From contig NZ_LIFX01000001.1 in NCBI RefSeq assembly GCF_001297775.1, positions 124,001 to 188,000 on the forward strand: a DNA stretch of 64,000 nucleotides, read 5' to 3'. Positions 19,349 to 30,572 of this stretch are shown here, piece after piece; the stretch's first letter is position 1; the number at the start of each line of letters is the position of its first letter. A program made the position numbers and the translations under genes. The notes beneath the pieces were generated by a model. The model searched no databases. It was not told the DNA's origin and saw only the letters and a list, made by a program, of their open reading frames with translations. The stretch is from Trabulsiella odontotermitis. Lineage in GTDB: Bacteria; Pseudomonadota; Gammaproteobacteria; Enterobacterales; Enterobacteriaceae.

Positions 19349-20542
19349 CTAATCTTCCCCCAGCGCCTGCGCGCATGCCCAGGCGGACGACCATGCCCAC
19401 TGGAAGTTGTAGCCGCCGAGCCAGCCGGTGACGTCCATCACTTCGCCGATGAAATAGAGGCCGGGCACGTTGCGGGCTTCCATGGTGCGGGAGGAGAGTT
19501 CGTTGGTGTCGACGCCGCCCAGGGTCACTTCAGCGGTGCGATAACCTTCGGTGCCATTGGGCTGGACGCGCCATTGAGTGAGTGTTTCCACCAGCGTTTG
19601 CTGGTCGCGCATGTTGAGCTGTTTCAGCGTGACGTCAGGGATCTGCCCGAGTTGTTGCAGACACTCCACCAGCCGTTTTGGTAGCTGCATCGCCAGTGTA
19701 TTTTTCAGGCTCTGATTGGGGTGCGCCTCGCGCTGCTCATTAAGGAAGGCATCCGGATCGCTGTCCGGCAGCAGGTTGATGCTGACAAACTCGCCGGACT
19801 GCCAGTAACTGGAGATTTGCAGTACCGCCGGGCCGGAAAGCCCGCGGTGGGTGAAGAGCAGGTTTTCGCGAAAGACCGTGCCGTCTTCGGCGGTGATCAC
19901 CGCGGGCACCGACACGCCGGAAAGCACCTGCAATTGTTCCAGCAGCGGCTTATGCAGCGTGAATGGCACCAGACCCGCCCGCGTCGGCAGCACCTTCAGG
20001 CCAAACTGTTCGGCGATTTTATAGCCGAACGGCGTGGCGCCCAGACCCGGCATCGACAGCCCGCCGCTGGCAATCACCAGTTTTTTCGCCGCCACCGTCT
20101 CGCCATTCAACTGCAGCGTGTAGCCGTCGTCGTCGCGTTCTACATTATGGATTTCAGTGCGCAGGCGCATCGTGACATTGCCCTTTTCGCACTCGGCCAC
20201 CAGCATGCTCACGATGAGCTCTGCGGAGTCATCGCAAAACAACTGCCCCAGCGTTTTTTCATGCCAGGCGATGCCGTGCTTTCCTACCAGATCGATAAAA
20301 TCCCACTGGGTGTAGCGCGCCAGCGCCGATTTGCAGAAATGGGGGTTCTGGCTGAGATAAGCCGCGGGTTCTACGTACAGGTTGGTAAAGTTGCAGCGAC
20401 CGCCGCCGGACATCAAAATCTTGCGGCCAGGCTTCTTGCCATTATCGACCAGCAGCACGCGGCAACCCGCTTGCCCCGCCTGCGCTGCGCAAAACATCCC
20501 CGCCGCACCGGCGCCTACTACAATGGCATCAAACCTTTCCAC
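19349..20542 (-). CDS. yhiN: NAD(P)/FAD-dependent flavoprotein YhiN (HI0933 family)
   Basis: 397-residue flavoprotein of the HI0933/BaiN family with no proven physiological reaction in enterobacteria; some relatives reduce bile-acid or similar substrates. The N-terminal dinucleotide motif is VVGAGAAGMFCAAQAGQAG. A second conserved segment, LVIASGGLSMPGLGATPFGY, lies near residues 131-150. The C-terminal motif with TGWLGGYNFQWAWSSAW is also family-typical. It is convergent with nikR (23 bases apart) and divergent from pitA. In K-12 other genes (rhsB region, yhiM) separate nikR from yhiN. Confidence 0.9.
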   Translation of the reverse strand: MERFDAIVVGAGAAGMFCAAQAGQAGCRVLLVDNGKKPGRKILMSGGGRCNFTNLYVEPAAYLSQNPHFCKSALARYTQWDFIDLVGKHGIAWHEKTLGQLFCDDSAELIVSMLVAECEKGNVTMRLRTEIHNVERDDDGYTLQLNGETVAAKKLVIASGGLSMPGLGATPFGYKIAEQFGLKVLPTRAGLVPFTLHKPLLEQLQVLSGVSVPAVITAEDGTVFRENLLFTHRGLSGPAVLQISSYWQSGEFVSINLLPDSDPDAFLNEQREAHPNQSLKNTLAMQLPKRLVECLQQLGQIPDVTLKQLNMRDQQTLVETLTQWRVQPNGTEGYRTAEVTLGGVDTNELSSRTMEARNVPGLYFIGEVMDVTGWLGGYNFQWAWSSAWACAQALGED

Positions 20543-20771
20543 ACGAAAATCCTCACTTTTGAATGTCGGGAATTGTAAATATTCCCTGCTGGTCGCACCA
20601 GCGTAAAAATTCTGTCACATAAGTAGCACTTTGAAATATATAGGATAATTCTTGACAGAGAGTTGACTTACCTGAAAGCAAATCAAAAAAAGTCTATATT
20701 TCGCTTTGCCCACGCTGCGAATGTCCCTGATAATGCGCCGCGTTCATGTCCTCAAAATGGCGTAACGTACT

Positions 20772-22268
20772 ATGCTACATTTGTTTGCCGGCCTGGATTT
20801 ACATACCGGGCTGTTATTATTGCTTGCTCTGGGTTTTGTACTGTTTTACGAAGCGATTAACGGCTTCCACGACACGGCAAACGCAGTCGCTACAGTGATT
20901 TATACGCGCGCAATGCGATCGCAACTGGCGGTCGCGATGGCTGCGATTTTTAACTTCTTCGGTGTACTGCTGGGTGGATTAAGTGTGGCTTATGCGATTG
21001 TGCATATGCTGCCGACCGATCTTTTGTTGAACATGGGGTCTGCACATGGCCTCGCAATGGTGTTCTCCATGCTGCTGGCGGCGATTATCTGGAACCTCGG
21101 AACCTGGTATTTCGGCCTTCCGGCATCAAGCTCCCACACGTTGATTGGCGCGATCATCGGGATTGGTTTGACCAACGCGATGATGACCGGCACCTCAGTG
21201 GTGGATGCGCTGAACATTCCTAAAGTCATCAGTATCTTTGCCTCCCTGATCGTCTCGCCCATCGTCGGGCTGGTGTTCGCGGGCGGTCTGATCTTCATCT
21301 TGCGTCGCTACTGGAGCAACACAAAGAAGAAGGCACGCATTCATCTGACCCCTGCGGAACGTGAAAAGAAAGACGGTAAGAAAAAACCGCCGTTCTGGAC
21401 CCGTATCGCGCTGATCCTGTCAGCCATTGGCGTTTCGTTTTCACACGGCGCGAACGATGGTCAGAAAGGTATTGGTCTGGTGATGCTGGTACTGATTGGC
21501 GTCGCGCCAGCCGGGTTCGTGGTCAACATGAACGCCTCCGGATACGAAATCACGCGTACCCGTGATGCGGTCAATAACGTGGAACTCTTCTTCCAGCAGC
21601 GTCCTGAGCTGTTGACCAAAGCGATTGGCAGCGAGCAGTTGATCCCGTCGCCGGAGCCTGGCGTCGCGGCTAACACAGAATTTCACTGCCATCCGGCCAA
21701 CACCATCAACGCGCTGGAACGCGCCAAAGGCATGCTGACGAACATCGAAAGTTACGACAAGCTGTCTGTTGAGCAACGCAGCCAGATGCGCCGCATCCTG
21801 CTGTGTATCGCTGATACCACTGATAAAGTGGCGAAGCTGCCGGAAGTGAACGGTGAGGATCTGCGTCTGCTGAAGAAACTGAAAACCGACATGCTGAGCA
21901 CCATCGAGTACGCACCGATATGGATCATCATGGCGGTGGCGCTGGCGCTGGGTATCGGTACGATGATCGGCTGGCGTCGCGTGGCGACCACCATCGGTGA
22001 AAAGATTGGCAAGAAAGGCATGACCTACGCGCAGGGCATGTCAGCCCAGATGACGGCAGCGGTCTCCATCGGTCTTGCCAGCTACACCGGGATGCCGGTG
22101 TCCACCACTCACGTGCTCTCCTCCTCCGTGGCGGGGACGATGATCGTGGATGGCGGCGGGCTGCAAAGAAGAACCGTGACCAACATTCTGATGGCCTGGG
22201 TCTTTACGTTACCTGCATCGATTGTGCTGTCTGGCGTGCTGTACTGGATTTCGCTGAAAATCATCTAA
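20772..22268 (+). CDS. pitA: Low-affinity metal-phosphate:H+ symporter PitA
   Basis: 498-residue inner-membrane PiT-family transporter for metal-phosphate complexes (also a route for zinc) driven by protons. The two PiT repeats are visible as [12 protein letters not shown] (about residues 31-42) and [10 protein letters not shown] in the second half, separated by a charged cytoplasmic loop. Length and sequence match K-12 PitA (499). A strong terminator follows at 22291-22320. The 229-base gap from yhiN is AT-rich and should hold both promoters; I did not fix a single promoter with confidence. Confidence 0.96.
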   Translation: MLHLFAGLDLHTGLLLLLALGFVLFYEAINGFHDTANAVATVIYTRAMRSQLAVAMAAIFNFFGVLLGGLSVAYAIVHMLPTDLLLNMGSAHGLAMVFSMLLAAIIWNLGTWYFGLPASSSHTLIGAIIGIGLTNAMMTGTSVVDALNIPKVISIFASLIVSPIVGLVFAGGLIFILRRYWSNTKKKARIHLTPAEREKKDGKKKPPFWTRIALILSAIGVSFSHGANDGQKGIGLVMLVLIGVAPAGFVVNMNASGYEITRTRDAVNNVELFFQQRPELLTKAIGSEQLIPSPEPGVAANTEFHCHPANTINALERAKGMLTNIESYDKLSVEQRSQMRRILLCIADTTDKVAKLPEVNGEDLRLLKKLKTDMLSTIEYAPIWIIMAVALALGIGTMIGWRRVATTIGEKIGKKGMTYAQGMSAQMTAAVSIGLASYTGMPVSTTHVLSSSVAGTMIVDGGGLQRRTVTNILMAWVFTLPASIVLSGVLYWISLKII

Positions 22269-22290
22269 GTCCCTTCAGGCAACACGAGAG

Positions 22291-22320
22291 AACGGGTCAG
22301 GAAACTGGCCCGTTTTTTTT
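22291..22320 (+). terminator. Rho-independent terminator after pitA
   Basis: A ten-pair stem AACGGGTCAG / CTGGCCCGTT (one G-U pair) with a GAAA loop, followed by eight T. It lies between pitA and the convergent uspB. Confidence 0.9.
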
Positions 22321-22327
22321 ATTCGTC

Positions 22328-22663
22328 TCAGTGCCAAATCAGCAACGCAATCAGACTCACCATCACCAGGCCACAGAGCGCGCTGGTCAAAATAAACTGA
22401 CGGCGCACGCGCTCGCAACGACGGATGAACTCTTCGTCATGATGATCGCGGTAGCGCTGCGCGTAGATATACCACACCAGACGCATTTGCTTGCCGGGTT
22501 GACCATGTGAGGTGAAGAATCCACCACCGTCTACATACTGATAGAGCAAGGGATCGCAACCACGCAGAACCACTAATAGTGCGCGTAATGATGAGAAGTA
22601 ACGCGCCATATTTACGACACAAACGATACACAGGGCCCAAAACAGCGCAACAGTGCTGATCAT
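22328..22663 (-). CDS. uspB: Universal stress protein B (UspB)
   Basis: 111-residue inner-membrane protein, the same length as K-12 UspB, with one helix near each end and a charged central part ([19 protein letters not shown]). In E. coli it is sigma-S dependent and needed for ethanol resistance in stationary phase; its biochemical role is unknown. It is divergent from uspA, with 299 bases between them, and ends next to the pitA terminator. Confidence 0.94.
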   Translation of the reverse strand: MISTVALFWALCIVCVVNMARYFSSLRALLVVLRGCDPLLYQYVDGGGFFTSHGQPGKQMRLVWYIYAQRYRDHHDEEFIRRCERVRRQFILTSALCGLVMVSLIALLIWH

Positions 22664-22786
22664 AACTCCTCCCCGGCGACCCGCCCACAGGGTAACCCCC
22701 CAGGACTACCGCTCCCCATACCCAGACCAGTTCAGTGAAAGAGTGCGAAGCCGGTCACAAAATAATGTCCAACCGGCTTATTAAAT

Positions 22787-22793
22787 AGTGTAG
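22787..22793 (-). promoter_or_regulatory. Candidate sigma-S -10 element for uspB
   Basis: The minus strand reads CTACACT followed by AT-rich sequence. This resembles the extended -10 CTAYRCT preferred by sigma-S. It lies about 124 bases before the uspB start. K-12 uspB is known to depend on sigma-S, which supports but does not prove this placement. Confidence 0.4.
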
Positions 22794-22962
22794 GAGATGA
22801 GTTAAATTTTTTACCACAAGGTTAACCGTTATCAATACCCCTGGCAGATAAATTTGATTAACTAATTGGTAAGCAAGTCACATTGACGTAACTTGTGGGT
22901 CGTTTTAAGGTGGAGTTGTTTACTAAAATTAGTCATCGATAACTTAAGGAAGGAGTAACACT

Positions 22963-23400
22963 ATGGCTTACACACATATTCTTATCGCGGTAGACCTGTC
23001 ACCGGAAAGTAAAGTGCTGGTAGACAAAGCGGTCTCGATGGCACGTCCGTACAACGCGAAAGTTTCCCTGATTCATGTTGATGTGAATTACTCCGATCTC
23101 TACACCGGCCTTATCGACGTCAATCTGGGTGATATGCAAAAACGCATTTCTGAGGAGACCCACCACGCGCTGACTGAACTGTCCACCAACGCGGGTTACC
23201 CGATCACTGAAACCCTGAGCGGTAGCGGCGATCTGGGTCAGGTGCTGGTTGATGCTATCAAGAAATACGACATGGATTTGGTGGTATGCGGTCACCACCA
23301 GGACTTCTGGAGCAAACTGATGTCCTCCGCACGCCAGCTTATCAACACCGTTCACGTTGATATGCTGATCGTCCCGTTACGCGACGAAGAAGACGAATAA
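22963..23400 (+). CDS. uspA: Universal stress protein A (UspA)
   Basis: 145-residue cytoplasmic dimeric protein, founding member of the Usp family, induced by growth arrest and many stresses and important for resistance to DNA damage. The N-terminus [23 protein letters not shown] is typical. Like E. coli UspA, it lacks the ATP-binding G-2x-G-9x-G motif of the MJ0577 group as far as I can see. A good ribosome site (AAGGAGT) lies a few bases before the ATG, and a terminator follows at 23421. Confidence 0.96.
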   Translation: MAYTHILIAVDLSPESKVLVDKAVSMARPYNAKVSLIHVDVNYSDLYTGLIDVNLGDMQKRISEETHHALTELSTNAGYPITETLSGSGDLGQVLVDAIKKYDMDLVVCGHHQDFWSKLMSSARQLINTVHVDMLIVPLRDEEDE

Positions 23401-23420
23401 TCGTTTGCTTACCGTCAGAT

Positions 23421-23443
23421 GCCCGCCTCGTGCGGGCTTTTTC
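23421..23443 (+). terminator. Rho-independent terminator after uspA
   Basis: Six-pair GC stem GCCCGC / GCGGGC (23421-23426 with 23432-23437), loop CTCGT, then a run of T. Confidence 0.9.
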
Positions 23444-23644
23444 ATTTTTACTTCCCTCTCACAAAAATATTATTTTGGTCACCAGATGATAATTAGTGTG
23501 ATCTATTAGTTGTTTCATCATTAGTCAATCGAATAATCTATTGTCGCTTTATATAACAGGATTGTGTTTCAACAATCGTGGACTTCGCACATTTATACGC
23601 AAGCGCTCATACTTTTGTGGGTTGGTTAATAAGGACGACAGAAC

Positions 23645-25117
23645 ATGAACACATCTCCCTCCGTGGGATTAATGCAACAGCCTCGCCCTTTCTTCATGAT
23701 TTTCTTTGTCGAACTGTGGGAACGCTTTGGTTACTACGGCGTTCAGGGCATCCTGGCGGTCTTTTTCGTTAAGCAGTTAGGCTTTTCGCAGGAGCAGGCA
23801 TTCATCACCTTTGGCGCCTTTGCCGCGCTGGTTTACGGGCTGATCTCCATTGGCGGCTATGTCGGTGACCATCTGCTGGGGACGAAACGAACGCTGGTGC
23901 TTGGCGCCGTAGTGCTGGCGATCGGTTATTTCATGACCGGACTGTCGTTACTGAAACCGGATCTGATTTTCATTGCGCTGGGGACGATTGCGGTAGGTAA
24001 CGGGTTGTTTAAAGCCAACCCCGCCAGCCTGCTTTCCAAATGCTATCCGCCGAAAGATCCTCGTCTCGACGGCGCGTTCACGCTGTTTTATATGTCCATC
24101 AACATCGGCTCTCTGCTGTCGCTGTCGCTGGCGCCGGTGATTGCCGACAAGTTCGGCTACGCCGTGACCTACAACCTGTGCGGTGCCGGGCTGATTGTGG
24201 CACTGCTGGTCTATTTCGCCTGCCGTGGGATGGTGAAAGATATCGGTTCAGAACCCGATCATCTGCCGATGAATTTCAAAAACCTGCTGCTGGTGCTGAT
24301 TGGCACGGTGGCGATGGTATTCCTCTGCGCCTGGCTAATGCATAACGTGAAAGTCGCCAACCTGGTGCTGATTGTGCTCTCCATCGTGGTGACGATTTTC
24401 TTCTTCCGCGAGGCGTTCCGTCTGGATAAAACCGGCCGCAACAAGATGATTGTCGCCTTCATCCTGATGCTCGAAGCGGTGCTGTTTTATATCCTCTACG
24501 CGCAGATGCCGACCTCGCTGAACTTCTTCGCCATCAACAACGTGCATCATGAAATCCTCGGTTTCACCATCAACCCGGTCAGTTTCCAGGCGCTGAACCC
24601 GTTCTGGGTGGTGGTGGCGAGCCCGGTACTGGCGGCGATTTACACCCGCCTGGGCAGCCGCGGCAAAGACCTCACCATGCCGATGAAATTTACCCTCGGG
24701 ATGTTCCTGTGCGCGCTCGGCTTCCTGACGGCTGCCGCCGCGGGCATGTGGTTTGCCGATGCGCAGGGTCTGACGTCGCCGTGGTTCATCGTACTGGTGT
24801 ATCTGTTCCAGAGTCTCGGCGAGTTGCTGATCAGCGCCCTGGGGCTGGCCATGGTGGCCGCGCTGGTGCCGCAACACCTGATGGGCTTTATTCTGGGGAT
24901 GTGGTTTCTGACGCAGGCGGCCGCGTTCCTGCTCGGCGGTTATGTCGCGACCTTCACCGCCGTGCCGGAAAACATCACCGATCCGCTGCAAACACTGCCG
25001 ATTTACACTGGCGTGTTCAGTAAGATCGGGCTGGTGACACTGGCGGTAACCGTGGTCATGGCGATTCTGGTGCCGTGGCTGAACAAGATGATCAATACGC
25101 CATCAGAACAGGCGTAA
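23645..25117 (+). CDS. dtpB: Di-/tripeptide:proton symporter DtpB
   Basis: 490-residue proton-dependent peptide transporter (POT/PTR2 family) in the inner membrane. The POT signature ExxERFxYY appears as [10 protein letters not shown] (residues 21-30). The second conserved segment [17 protein letters not shown] is also present. About fourteen helices are expected from the family. It matches K-12 DtpB (YhiP) strongly. The AT-rich leader of about 200 bases after the uspA terminator should hold its promoter. rsmJ is convergent, five bases beyond the stop. Confidence 0.95.
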   Translation: MNTSPSVGLMQQPRPFFMIFFVELWERFGYYGVQGILAVFFVKQLGFSQEQAFITFGAFAALVYGLISIGGYVGDHLLGTKRTLVLGAVVLAIGYFMTGLSLLKPDLIFIALGTIAVGNGLFKANPASLLSKCYPPKDPRLDGAFTLFYMSINIGSLLSLSLAPVIADKFGYAVTYNLCGAGLIVALLVYFACRGMVKDIGSEPDHLPMNFKNLLLVLIGTVAMVFLCAWLMHNVKVANLVLIVLSIVVTIFFFREAFRLDKTGRNKMIVAFILMLEAVLFYILYAQMPTSLNFFAINNVHHEILGFTINPVSFQALNPFWVVVASPVLAAIYTRLGSRGKDLTMPMKFTLGMFLCALGFLTAAAAGMWFADAQGLTSPWFIVLVYLFQSLGELLISALGLAMVAALVPQHLMGFILGMWFLTQAAAFLLGGYVATFTAVPENITDPLQTLPIYTGVFSKIGLVTLAVTVVMAILVPWLNKMINTPSEQA

Positions 25118-25122
25118 CGGGC

Positions 25123-25872
25123 CTACGGGGTGCCTGGATAAATATCAAAACGGTGGCCTTTGGTGGTCACCGCGTTTAACGTCGCGACGTCCGCCAGCGG
25201 TGGCGCGTAGTCCGGGCGTTTCACCACGACACGCTTTGTCGCCAGGCGCTGCGCCGGAAGCAACAACCCGTCGGCATCAAGATCCGGTCCCACCAGCGAC
25301 TGAAAAACCCGCATCTCTTTTTTTACCAGCGCGCTTTTCTGCTTATGCGGGAACATCGGATCGAGATACACCACCTGCGGGCGAGGCGTGATGTCGGTCA
25401 GCGCCGTCAGGCTCGACGCATGAATCAGTTGCAAACGCGCCTGCAACCACGGGCCGATTTCCGGGTCTGCGTAGCCGCGCGCTAATCCGTCGTCAAGCAG
25501 CGCCGCGACCACCGGATTGCGCTCCAGCATCCGCACCCGGCAGCCCACCGACGCCAGCACAAAGGCATCGCGCCCTAAACCTGCGGTAGCGTCCACCACA
25601 TCTGGCAGATAATCGCCCTTAATGCCCACCGCTCTGGCGACCGCTTCACCACGACCGCCGCCAAATTTGCGCCGGTGCGCCATCGCGCCGTCGACGAAAT
25701 CAACGAAGATGCCGCCGAGCTTTGGCTCATCGCGCTTACGCAGTTCCAGATGCTCAGGCGTTAAGGCCAACGCCATCAGGTTTTCGGGATCGTGCTCCAG
25801 CCCCCAGCGGGTCGCCAGAACAGATAAGGCGCCGTCTCCGGCGCCTGTCTCATCAACTAAGCAGATTTTCAC
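25123..25872 (-). CDS. rsmJ: 16S rRNA (guanine1516-N2)-methyltransferase RsmJ
   Basis: 249-residue SAM-dependent enzyme that methylates G1516 of 16S rRNA. The SAM-binding segment [19 protein letters not shown] is at about residues 97-115, and a DPMFPH motif stands in the catalytic D/N-PP-Y position. It lies eight bases after prlC on the same strand. The Salmonella homologue pair is known as a heat-shock operon, and the sigma-32-like promoter before prlC would serve both genes. Older name: yhiQ. Confidence 0.95.
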   Translation of the reverse strand: MKICLVDETGAGDGALSVLATRWGLEHDPENLMALALTPEHLELRKRDEPKLGGIFVDFVDGAMAHRRKFGGGRGEAVARAVGIKGDYLPDVVDATAGLGRDAFVLASVGCRVRMLERNPVVAALLDDGLARGYADPEIGPWLQARLQLIHASSLTALTDITPRPQVVYLDPMFPHKQKSALVKKEMRVFQSLVGPDLDADGLLLPAQRLATKRVVVKRPDYAPPLADVATLNAVTTKGHRFDIYPGTP

Positions 25873-25880
25873 GAATACAA

Positions 25881-27923
25881 TCAGCCTTTAATTCCATAGT
25901 GCTCAAGCATCGCGTCCAGTTGCGGTTCGCGACCACGGAAGCGTTTGAACAGATCCATCGGCTCTTCTGAACCGCCGCGGGTCAGAATGTTGTCGAGGAA
26001 TGACTGTCCGGTTTCGCGGTTGAAAATACCTTCTTCTTCGAAACGGGAGTAGGCATCCGCCGCCAGCACGTCGGCCCACAGATAGCTGTAGTAACCCGCC
26101 GCATAGCCACCCGCGAAAATGTGGCTGAAGGCGTGCGGGAAGCGGCCCCAGGCCGGACCTGGCACCACGGCGACCTGGTTTTTGATTTCCGCCAGCGTCT
26201 CGAGGATTTTCGCCCCTTGTGCCGGGCTATATTCCGCATGCAGGCGGAAATCGAACAGGCCGAACTCCAGCTGGCGCAGAATAAACATCGCCGCCTGGTA
26301 GTTTTTCGCCGCCAGCATTTTATCCAGCAGTTCTTTCGGCAGCGGTTCGCCGGTTTCATAATGGCCGGAGATGAACGCCAGCGCGTCCGGCTCCCAGCAC
26401 CAGTTTTCCATAAACTGGCTCGGCAGTTCGACTGCATCCCACGGCACACCGCTGATGCCGGATACCCCGGCGGTTTCGATGCGGGTAAGCATGTGATGCA
26501 GACCGTGACCGAATTCGTGGAACAGGGTAATCACTTCGTCGTGGGTAAACAGCGCCGGTTTGCCGTTCACCGGGCGGTTAAAGTTACAGGTCAGGTAAGC
26601 GACCGGTTTTTGCAGTGAGCCGTCCGCTTTGCGCATCTGACCGACGCAGTCGTCCATCCACGCGCCACCACGTTTGTGCTCGCGGGCATAGAGGTCGAGA
26701 TAGAAACTGCCGCGCAGTTCGTTGTGGTCATCATACAGCTCGAAGAAACGCACTTCCGGATGCCAGACGTCGATGTCGGTGCGCTCTTTAGCGGTGATGC
26801 CGTAAATGCGTTTCACCACTTCGAACAGGCCGTTAACGGCTTTGTTTTCCGGGAAGTACGGGCGCAGTTGCTCGTCGCTGATGCTGTAGAGATGCTGTTT
26901 CTGTTTTTCGCTGTAGTACGCGATATCCCACGGCTGCAGATCGTCAACGCCAAACTCAGCGCTGGCATACGCACGCAGTTGCGCCAGCTCTTTCTCCCCC
27001 TGCGGACGGGCGCGTTTTGCCAGATCGGTCAGGAAGTCGAGCACCTGCTGCGGGTTTTCCGCCATTTTGGTCGCCAGCGATTTAAAGGCGTAGCTTTCAA
27101 AGCCCAGCAGTTGCGCCAGTTCGTGACGCAGGGAGAGGATCTCCTCCATCACCGGGCTGTTATCCCATTTACCCGCGTTCGGGCCCTGATCGGAGGCGCG
27201 AGTGGTGTAGGCGCGATACATCTCTTCGCGCAACGCCTGATTATCGCAATAAGTCATTACCGGCAGGTAACTCGGGATATCCAGCGTCAGCAGATAACCC
27301 TGCTGCTCTTTGGCTTCGGCCTGCGCTTTGGCCGCTGCCAGCGCGCTTTCCGGCATCCCCGCGAGTTCGCTTTCATCGGTAATAAGCTTCGTCCAGCCCA
27401 TGGTGGCGTCGAGCACGTTGTTGCTGTACTGGTTGCCGAGCTCGGACAGGCGCGCGGCAATTTCGCCGTAGCGTTTTTGTTTCTCTTTCGGCAAACCAAT
27501 GCCGGACAGCTCAAAATCACGCAGCGCGTTATCGACCGCTTTTTTCTGCGCGGTGTTCAGCCCGGCGTAATGATCACCATCACGCAGGTCGCGGTAAGCG
27601 TTGTAAAGCCCTTCGTGCTGACCGACCCAGGTGCTGTATTCAGAGAGCAGCGGCAGGGTTTGTTCATAGGCTTCACGCAGCTCAGGGCTGTTTTTGACGG
27701 AGTTCAGATGGCTCACCGGCGAGAAGATGCGCCCCAGACGATCGTCGACTTCCGCCAGCGGCTGGCACAGGTTATCCCAGGTATACGGCGCGCCCTGCGC
27801 GACCACGCTTTCTACCGCGTCGCGGCACGCATCCAGCGCTTTCGACACCGCGGGCACCACGTGCTCGGGCAAAATGCTGGAAAACGGCGGCAAGGCGAAA
27901 GGCGTGAGTAATGGATTGGTCAT
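25881..27923 (-). CDS. prlC: Oligopeptidase A (M3 metallopeptidase)
   Basis: 680-residue cytoplasmic zinc endopeptidase (also called OpdA) that degrades signal peptides and other oligopeptides. The zinc-binding motif HEFGH is encoded at 26519-26505, residues 469-473. Length and sequence are those of the E. coli enzyme. It is first in a two-gene unit with rsmJ. A sigma-32-like promoter is visible at 27990-28016, in line with heat-shock induction reported for the Salmonella operon. Confidence 0.96.
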   Translation of the reverse strand: MTNPLLTPFALPPFSSILPEHVVPAVSKALDACRDAVESVVAQGAPYTWDNLCQPLAEVDDRLGRIFSPVSHLNSVKNSPELREAYEQTLPLLSEYSTWVGQHEGLYNAYRDLRDGDHYAGLNTAQKKAVDNALRDFELSGIGLPKEKQKRYGEIAARLSELGNQYSNNVLDATMGWTKLITDESELAGMPESALAAAKAQAEAKEQQGYLLTLDIPSYLPVMTYCDNQALREEMYRAYTTRASDQGPNAGKWDNSPVMEEILSLRHELAQLLGFESYAFKSLATKMAENPQQVLDFLTDLAKRARPQGEKELAQLRAYASAEFGVDDLQPWDIAYYSEKQKQHLYSISDEQLRPYFPENKAVNGLFEVVKRIYGITAKERTDIDVWHPEVRFFELYDDHNELRGSFYLDLYAREHKRGGAWMDDCVGQMRKADGSLQKPVAYLTCNFNRPVNGKPALFTHDEVITLFHEFGHGLHHMLTRIETAGVSGISGVPWDAVELPSQFMENWCWEPDALAFISGHYETGEPLPKELLDKMLAAKNYQAAMFILRQLEFGLFDFRLHAEYSPAQGAKILETLAEIKNQVAVVPGPAWGRFPHAFSHIFAGGYAAGYYSYLWADVLAADAYSRFEEEGIFNRETGQSFLDNILTRGGSEEPMDLFKRFRGREPQLDAMLEHYGIKG

Positions 27924-27989
27924 AAGCGCTGTCCTGTTGAATTGTTTGAGTGAAGCGCGCAGTCCGGCGCTTTTACGTTGCGATCTAGC

Positions 27990-28016
27990 ATGGGGTCAAG
28001 TGTAGAGGATTTCAAT
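27990..28016 (-). promoter_or_regulatory. Sigma-32 (heat-shock) type promoter of prlC-rsmJ
   Basis: The minus strand shows ATTGAAA (28016-28010), 14 bases, then CCCCAT (27995-27990) followed by GCTA. The heat-shock consensus is CTTGAAA, a 13-15-base spacer and CCCCATnTA; only the first base of the -35 differs. It ends about 67 bases before the prlC start. Confidence 0.8.
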
Positions 28017-28116
28017 GCCGTCGGCCTGGATAACCGCTTACCAGCTTGCGGGTAATCTGACCCGATCTGCGGTAAACTGTCGCAAATCGTTTTTTCATTT
28101 CCGGAACTTTATCTTC

Positions 28117-28959
28117 ATGCTCAGTTATCGCCACAGCTTCCACGCAGGCAACCACGCCGACGTTCTCAAACACACCGTTCAGAGCCTGATCATCGACGCG
28201 CTGAAAGAGAAAGAGAAACCGTTTCTCTATCTCGACACCCACGCTGGCGCCGGGCGTTATCAGCTGAGCAGCGAGCATGCGGAACGCACTGGCGAATATC
28301 TGGAAGGTATCGCCCGCATCTGGCAGCAGGACGATCTCCCGGCCGAGCTGGCGTCGTACATTGGCGTGGTGCAGCATTTCAACCGCAGCGGCCAGTTGCG
28401 TTACTACCCGGGCTCGCCGCTGATCGCCCGTCAGCTGTTGCGCGAACAGGACAGCCTGCAGCTCACCGAACTGCATCCGAGTGATTACCCGTTGCTGCGC
28501 TCCGAGTTCCAGAAAGACGAACGGGCGCGAGTGGAAAAAGCGGACGGTTATCAGCAACTGAAAGCCAAACTGCCGCCGGTTTCCCGCCGCGGTCTGGTGC
28601 TCATCGATCCGCCGTATGAAATTAAAACCGATTATCAGGCGGTGGTGACCGGCATCAGCGAAGGGTATAAGCGCTTTGCCACCGGCACTTACGCACTGTG
28701 GTATCCGGTAGTGCTGCGCGCGCAAATCAAACGCATGATTAAAGAGCTGGAAGCCACCGGCATTCGCCGTATTCTGCAGATTGAGCTGGCGGTGCGCCCG
28801 GACAGCGACATGCGCGGCATGACCGCGTCCGGCATGATTGTTATCAACCCGCCATGGAAGCTGGAGCAGCAGATGAACAACGTGCTGCCGTGGCTGCATC
28901 GTAAACTGGTGCCGACCGGCACCGGGCATACCGCCGTGAACTGGATCGTCCCTGAGTAA
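28117..28959 (+). CDS. rlmJ: 23S rRNA (adenine2030-N6)-methyltransferase RlmJ
   Basis: 280-residue SAM enzyme that makes m6A2030 in 23S rRNA. Motif IV DPPY lies at residues 164-167, with the catalytic Asp164, and the N-terminal segment MLSYRHSFHAGNHADVLKH is nearly invariant in the family. The frame is open from 28015, but the ATG at 28117 gives the family start and length. In K-12 the knockout has a mild phenotype and the gene was once linked to DNA uptake (yhiR, comJ). gor follows after 71 bases. Confidence 0.95.
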   Translation: MLSYRHSFHAGNHADVLKHTVQSLIIDALKEKEKPFLYLDTHAGAGRYQLSSEHAERTGEYLEGIARIWQQDDLPAELASYIGVVQHFNRSGQLRYYPGSPLIARQLLREQDSLQLTELHPSDYPLLRSEFQKDERARVEKADGYQQLKAKLPPVSRRGLVLIDPPYEIKTDYQAVVTGISEGYKRFATGTYALWYPVVLRAQIKRMIKELEATGIRRILQIELAVRPDSDMRGMTASGMIVINPPWKLEQQMNNVLPWLHRKLVPTGTGHTAVNWIVPE

Positions 28960-29030
28960 TCGCAGTCATAGGTGGAAGCTATTGATTTCAGGTATACAAT
29001 CGCGGCAATCAGACAGTAAGGATAAGACCC

Positions 29031-30383
29031 ATGAGCAAGCATTATGACTACATCGCTATCGGCGGCGGCAGCGGCGGTATCGCCTCCATCAACCGTGCGG
29101 CCATGTACGGCCAGAAGTGTGCGCTGATCGAAGCGAAAGAGCTGGGCGGCACCTGCGTGAACGTCGGCTGCGTGCCGAAAAAAGTGATGTGGCATGCGGC
29201 GCAGATCCGCGAAGCCATTCATATGTATGGCCCGGATTACGGATTCGACACCACCATCAACCAGTTTGACTGGCAGAAACTGGTCGGCAGCCGTAGCGCC
29301 TATATCGATCGCATTCATACCTCGTATGACAACGTGCTGGGCAAGAACAAGGTGGATGTCATCAAAGGCTTTGCCCGTTTCGTCGATGCGAAAACCATCG
29401 AAGTGAACGGCGAAACGCTGACGGCGGACCACATTCTGATCGCCACTGGCGGTCGCCCGAGCCACCCGAACATTCCGGGCGTCGAGTATGGCATTGATTC
29501 CGATGGTTTCTTCGCTCTGCCTGCGTTACCGAAACGCGTTGCCGTCGTTGGCGCGGGTTATATCGCCGTTGAACTGGCTGGCGTGATTAACGGTCTGGGC
29601 GCGGAAACGCACCTGTTCGTGCGTAAACATGCGCCGCTGCGTACCTTTGACCCGATGATTACTGAAACGCTGGTCGAAGTGATGGCCGCCGAAGGCCCGA
29701 CGCTGCACACCCACGCGATCCCGAAAGCGGTGGTGAAAAACGCCGATGGCAGCCTGACGCTGGAACTGGAAGATGGCCGCAGCCAGACCGTTGACAGCCT
29801 GATCTGGGCGATTGGTCGTGAACCGGCCACCGACAATTTCAACCTTGCCGTCACTGGCGTGAAAACTGACGACAAAGGCTACATTGCTGTCGATAAATTC
29901 CAGAACACCAGTGTTCCGGGCATCTATGCCGTGGGCGATAACACCGGCGCCGTTGAACTGACGCCAGTGGCGGTTGCCGCCGGTCGTCGCCTCTCTGAAC
30001 GCCTGTTTAACAACAAGCCGGACGAGCATCTGGACTACAACAACATCCCGACCGTGGTCTTCAGCCACCCGCCGATCGGCACCGTGGGGTTAACCGAACC
30101 CCAGGCGCGTATGCAGTATGGCGACGAGGCCGTGAAGGTCTACAAATCCTCCTTCACCGCCATGTACACCGCGGTGACCACTCATCGCCAGCCGTGCCGT
30201 ATGAAGCTGGTCTGTGTCGGCCCGGAAGAGAAGATTGTCGGTATCCACGGCATCGGTTTCGGTATGGACGAAATGCTGCAGGGCTTCGCGGTAGCGCTGA
30301 AAATGGGGGCCACCAAGAAAGACTTCGACAACACCGTCGCCATCCATCCGACGGCAGCGGAAGAGTTTGTGACCATGCGCTAA
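29031..30383 (+). CDS. gor: Glutathione reductase (NADPH)
   Basis: 450-residue FAD enzyme that reduces glutathione disulfide with NADPH, keeping the cytoplasmic thiol pool reduced. The redox pair Cys42/Cys47 lies in [13 protein letters not shown], the FAD motif is GGGSGGIAS (11-19), the NADPH-binding motif is [12 protein letters not shown], and the catalytic His is residue 439 ([10 protein letters not shown]). Ribosome site TAAGGA is about 11 bases before the ATG. A strong terminator follows. Confidence 0.97.
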   Translation: MSKHYDYIAIGGGSGGIASINRAAMYGQKCALIEAKELGGTCVNVGCVPKKVMWHAAQIREAIHMYGPDYGFDTTINQFDWQKLVGSRSAYIDRIHTSYDNVLGKNKVDVIKGFARFVDAKTIEVNGETLTADHILIATGGRPSHPNIPGVEYGIDSDGFFALPALPKRVAVVGAGYIAVELAGVINGLGAETHLFVRKHAPLRTFDPMITETLVEVMAAEGPTLHTHAIPKAVVKNADGSLTLELEDGRSQTVDSLIWAIGREPATDNFNLAVTGVKTDDKGYIAVDKFQNTSVPGIYAVGDNTGAVELTPVAVAAGRRLSERLFNNKPDEHLDYNNIPTVVFSHPPIGTVGLTEPQARMQYGDEAVKVYKSSFTAMYTAVTTHRQPCRMKLVCVGPEEKIVGIHGIGFGMDEMLQGFAVALKMGATKKDFDNTVAIHPTAAEEFVTMR

Positions 30384-30394
30384 GCCGCTGCGCC

Positions 30395-30422
30395 AAATCC
30401 CCTCAAATGAGGGGATTTTTGT
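30395..30422 (+). terminator. Rho-independent terminator after gor
   Basis: Perfect ten-pair stem AAATCCCCTC / GAGGGGATTT with AAAT loop (30395-30404 with 30409-30418), followed by T-rich sequence. Confidence 0.9.
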
Positions 30423-30572
30423 ATCATTTCTTTGCATATCGCCCCTTTCCGGCTTAAAAAGCGCCCAATTCTGATTCCTCTTATCCCAGGCACCGAAGCG
30501 AGTGTCTACGCTTAATAAGTGACCTGCAAAAACCCATTTTTAAACCGACAACACCCGGAGGTCTGAATCGTT

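Noticed and set aside
26676-27911. 411-codon open frame on the plus strand
   Set aside because: Antisense to prlC, which is certain from its HEFGH motif and length; no recognisable domain.
28012-28929. 305-codon open frame on the minus strand
   Set aside because: Antisense to rlmJ, which has the DPPY motif and family length.
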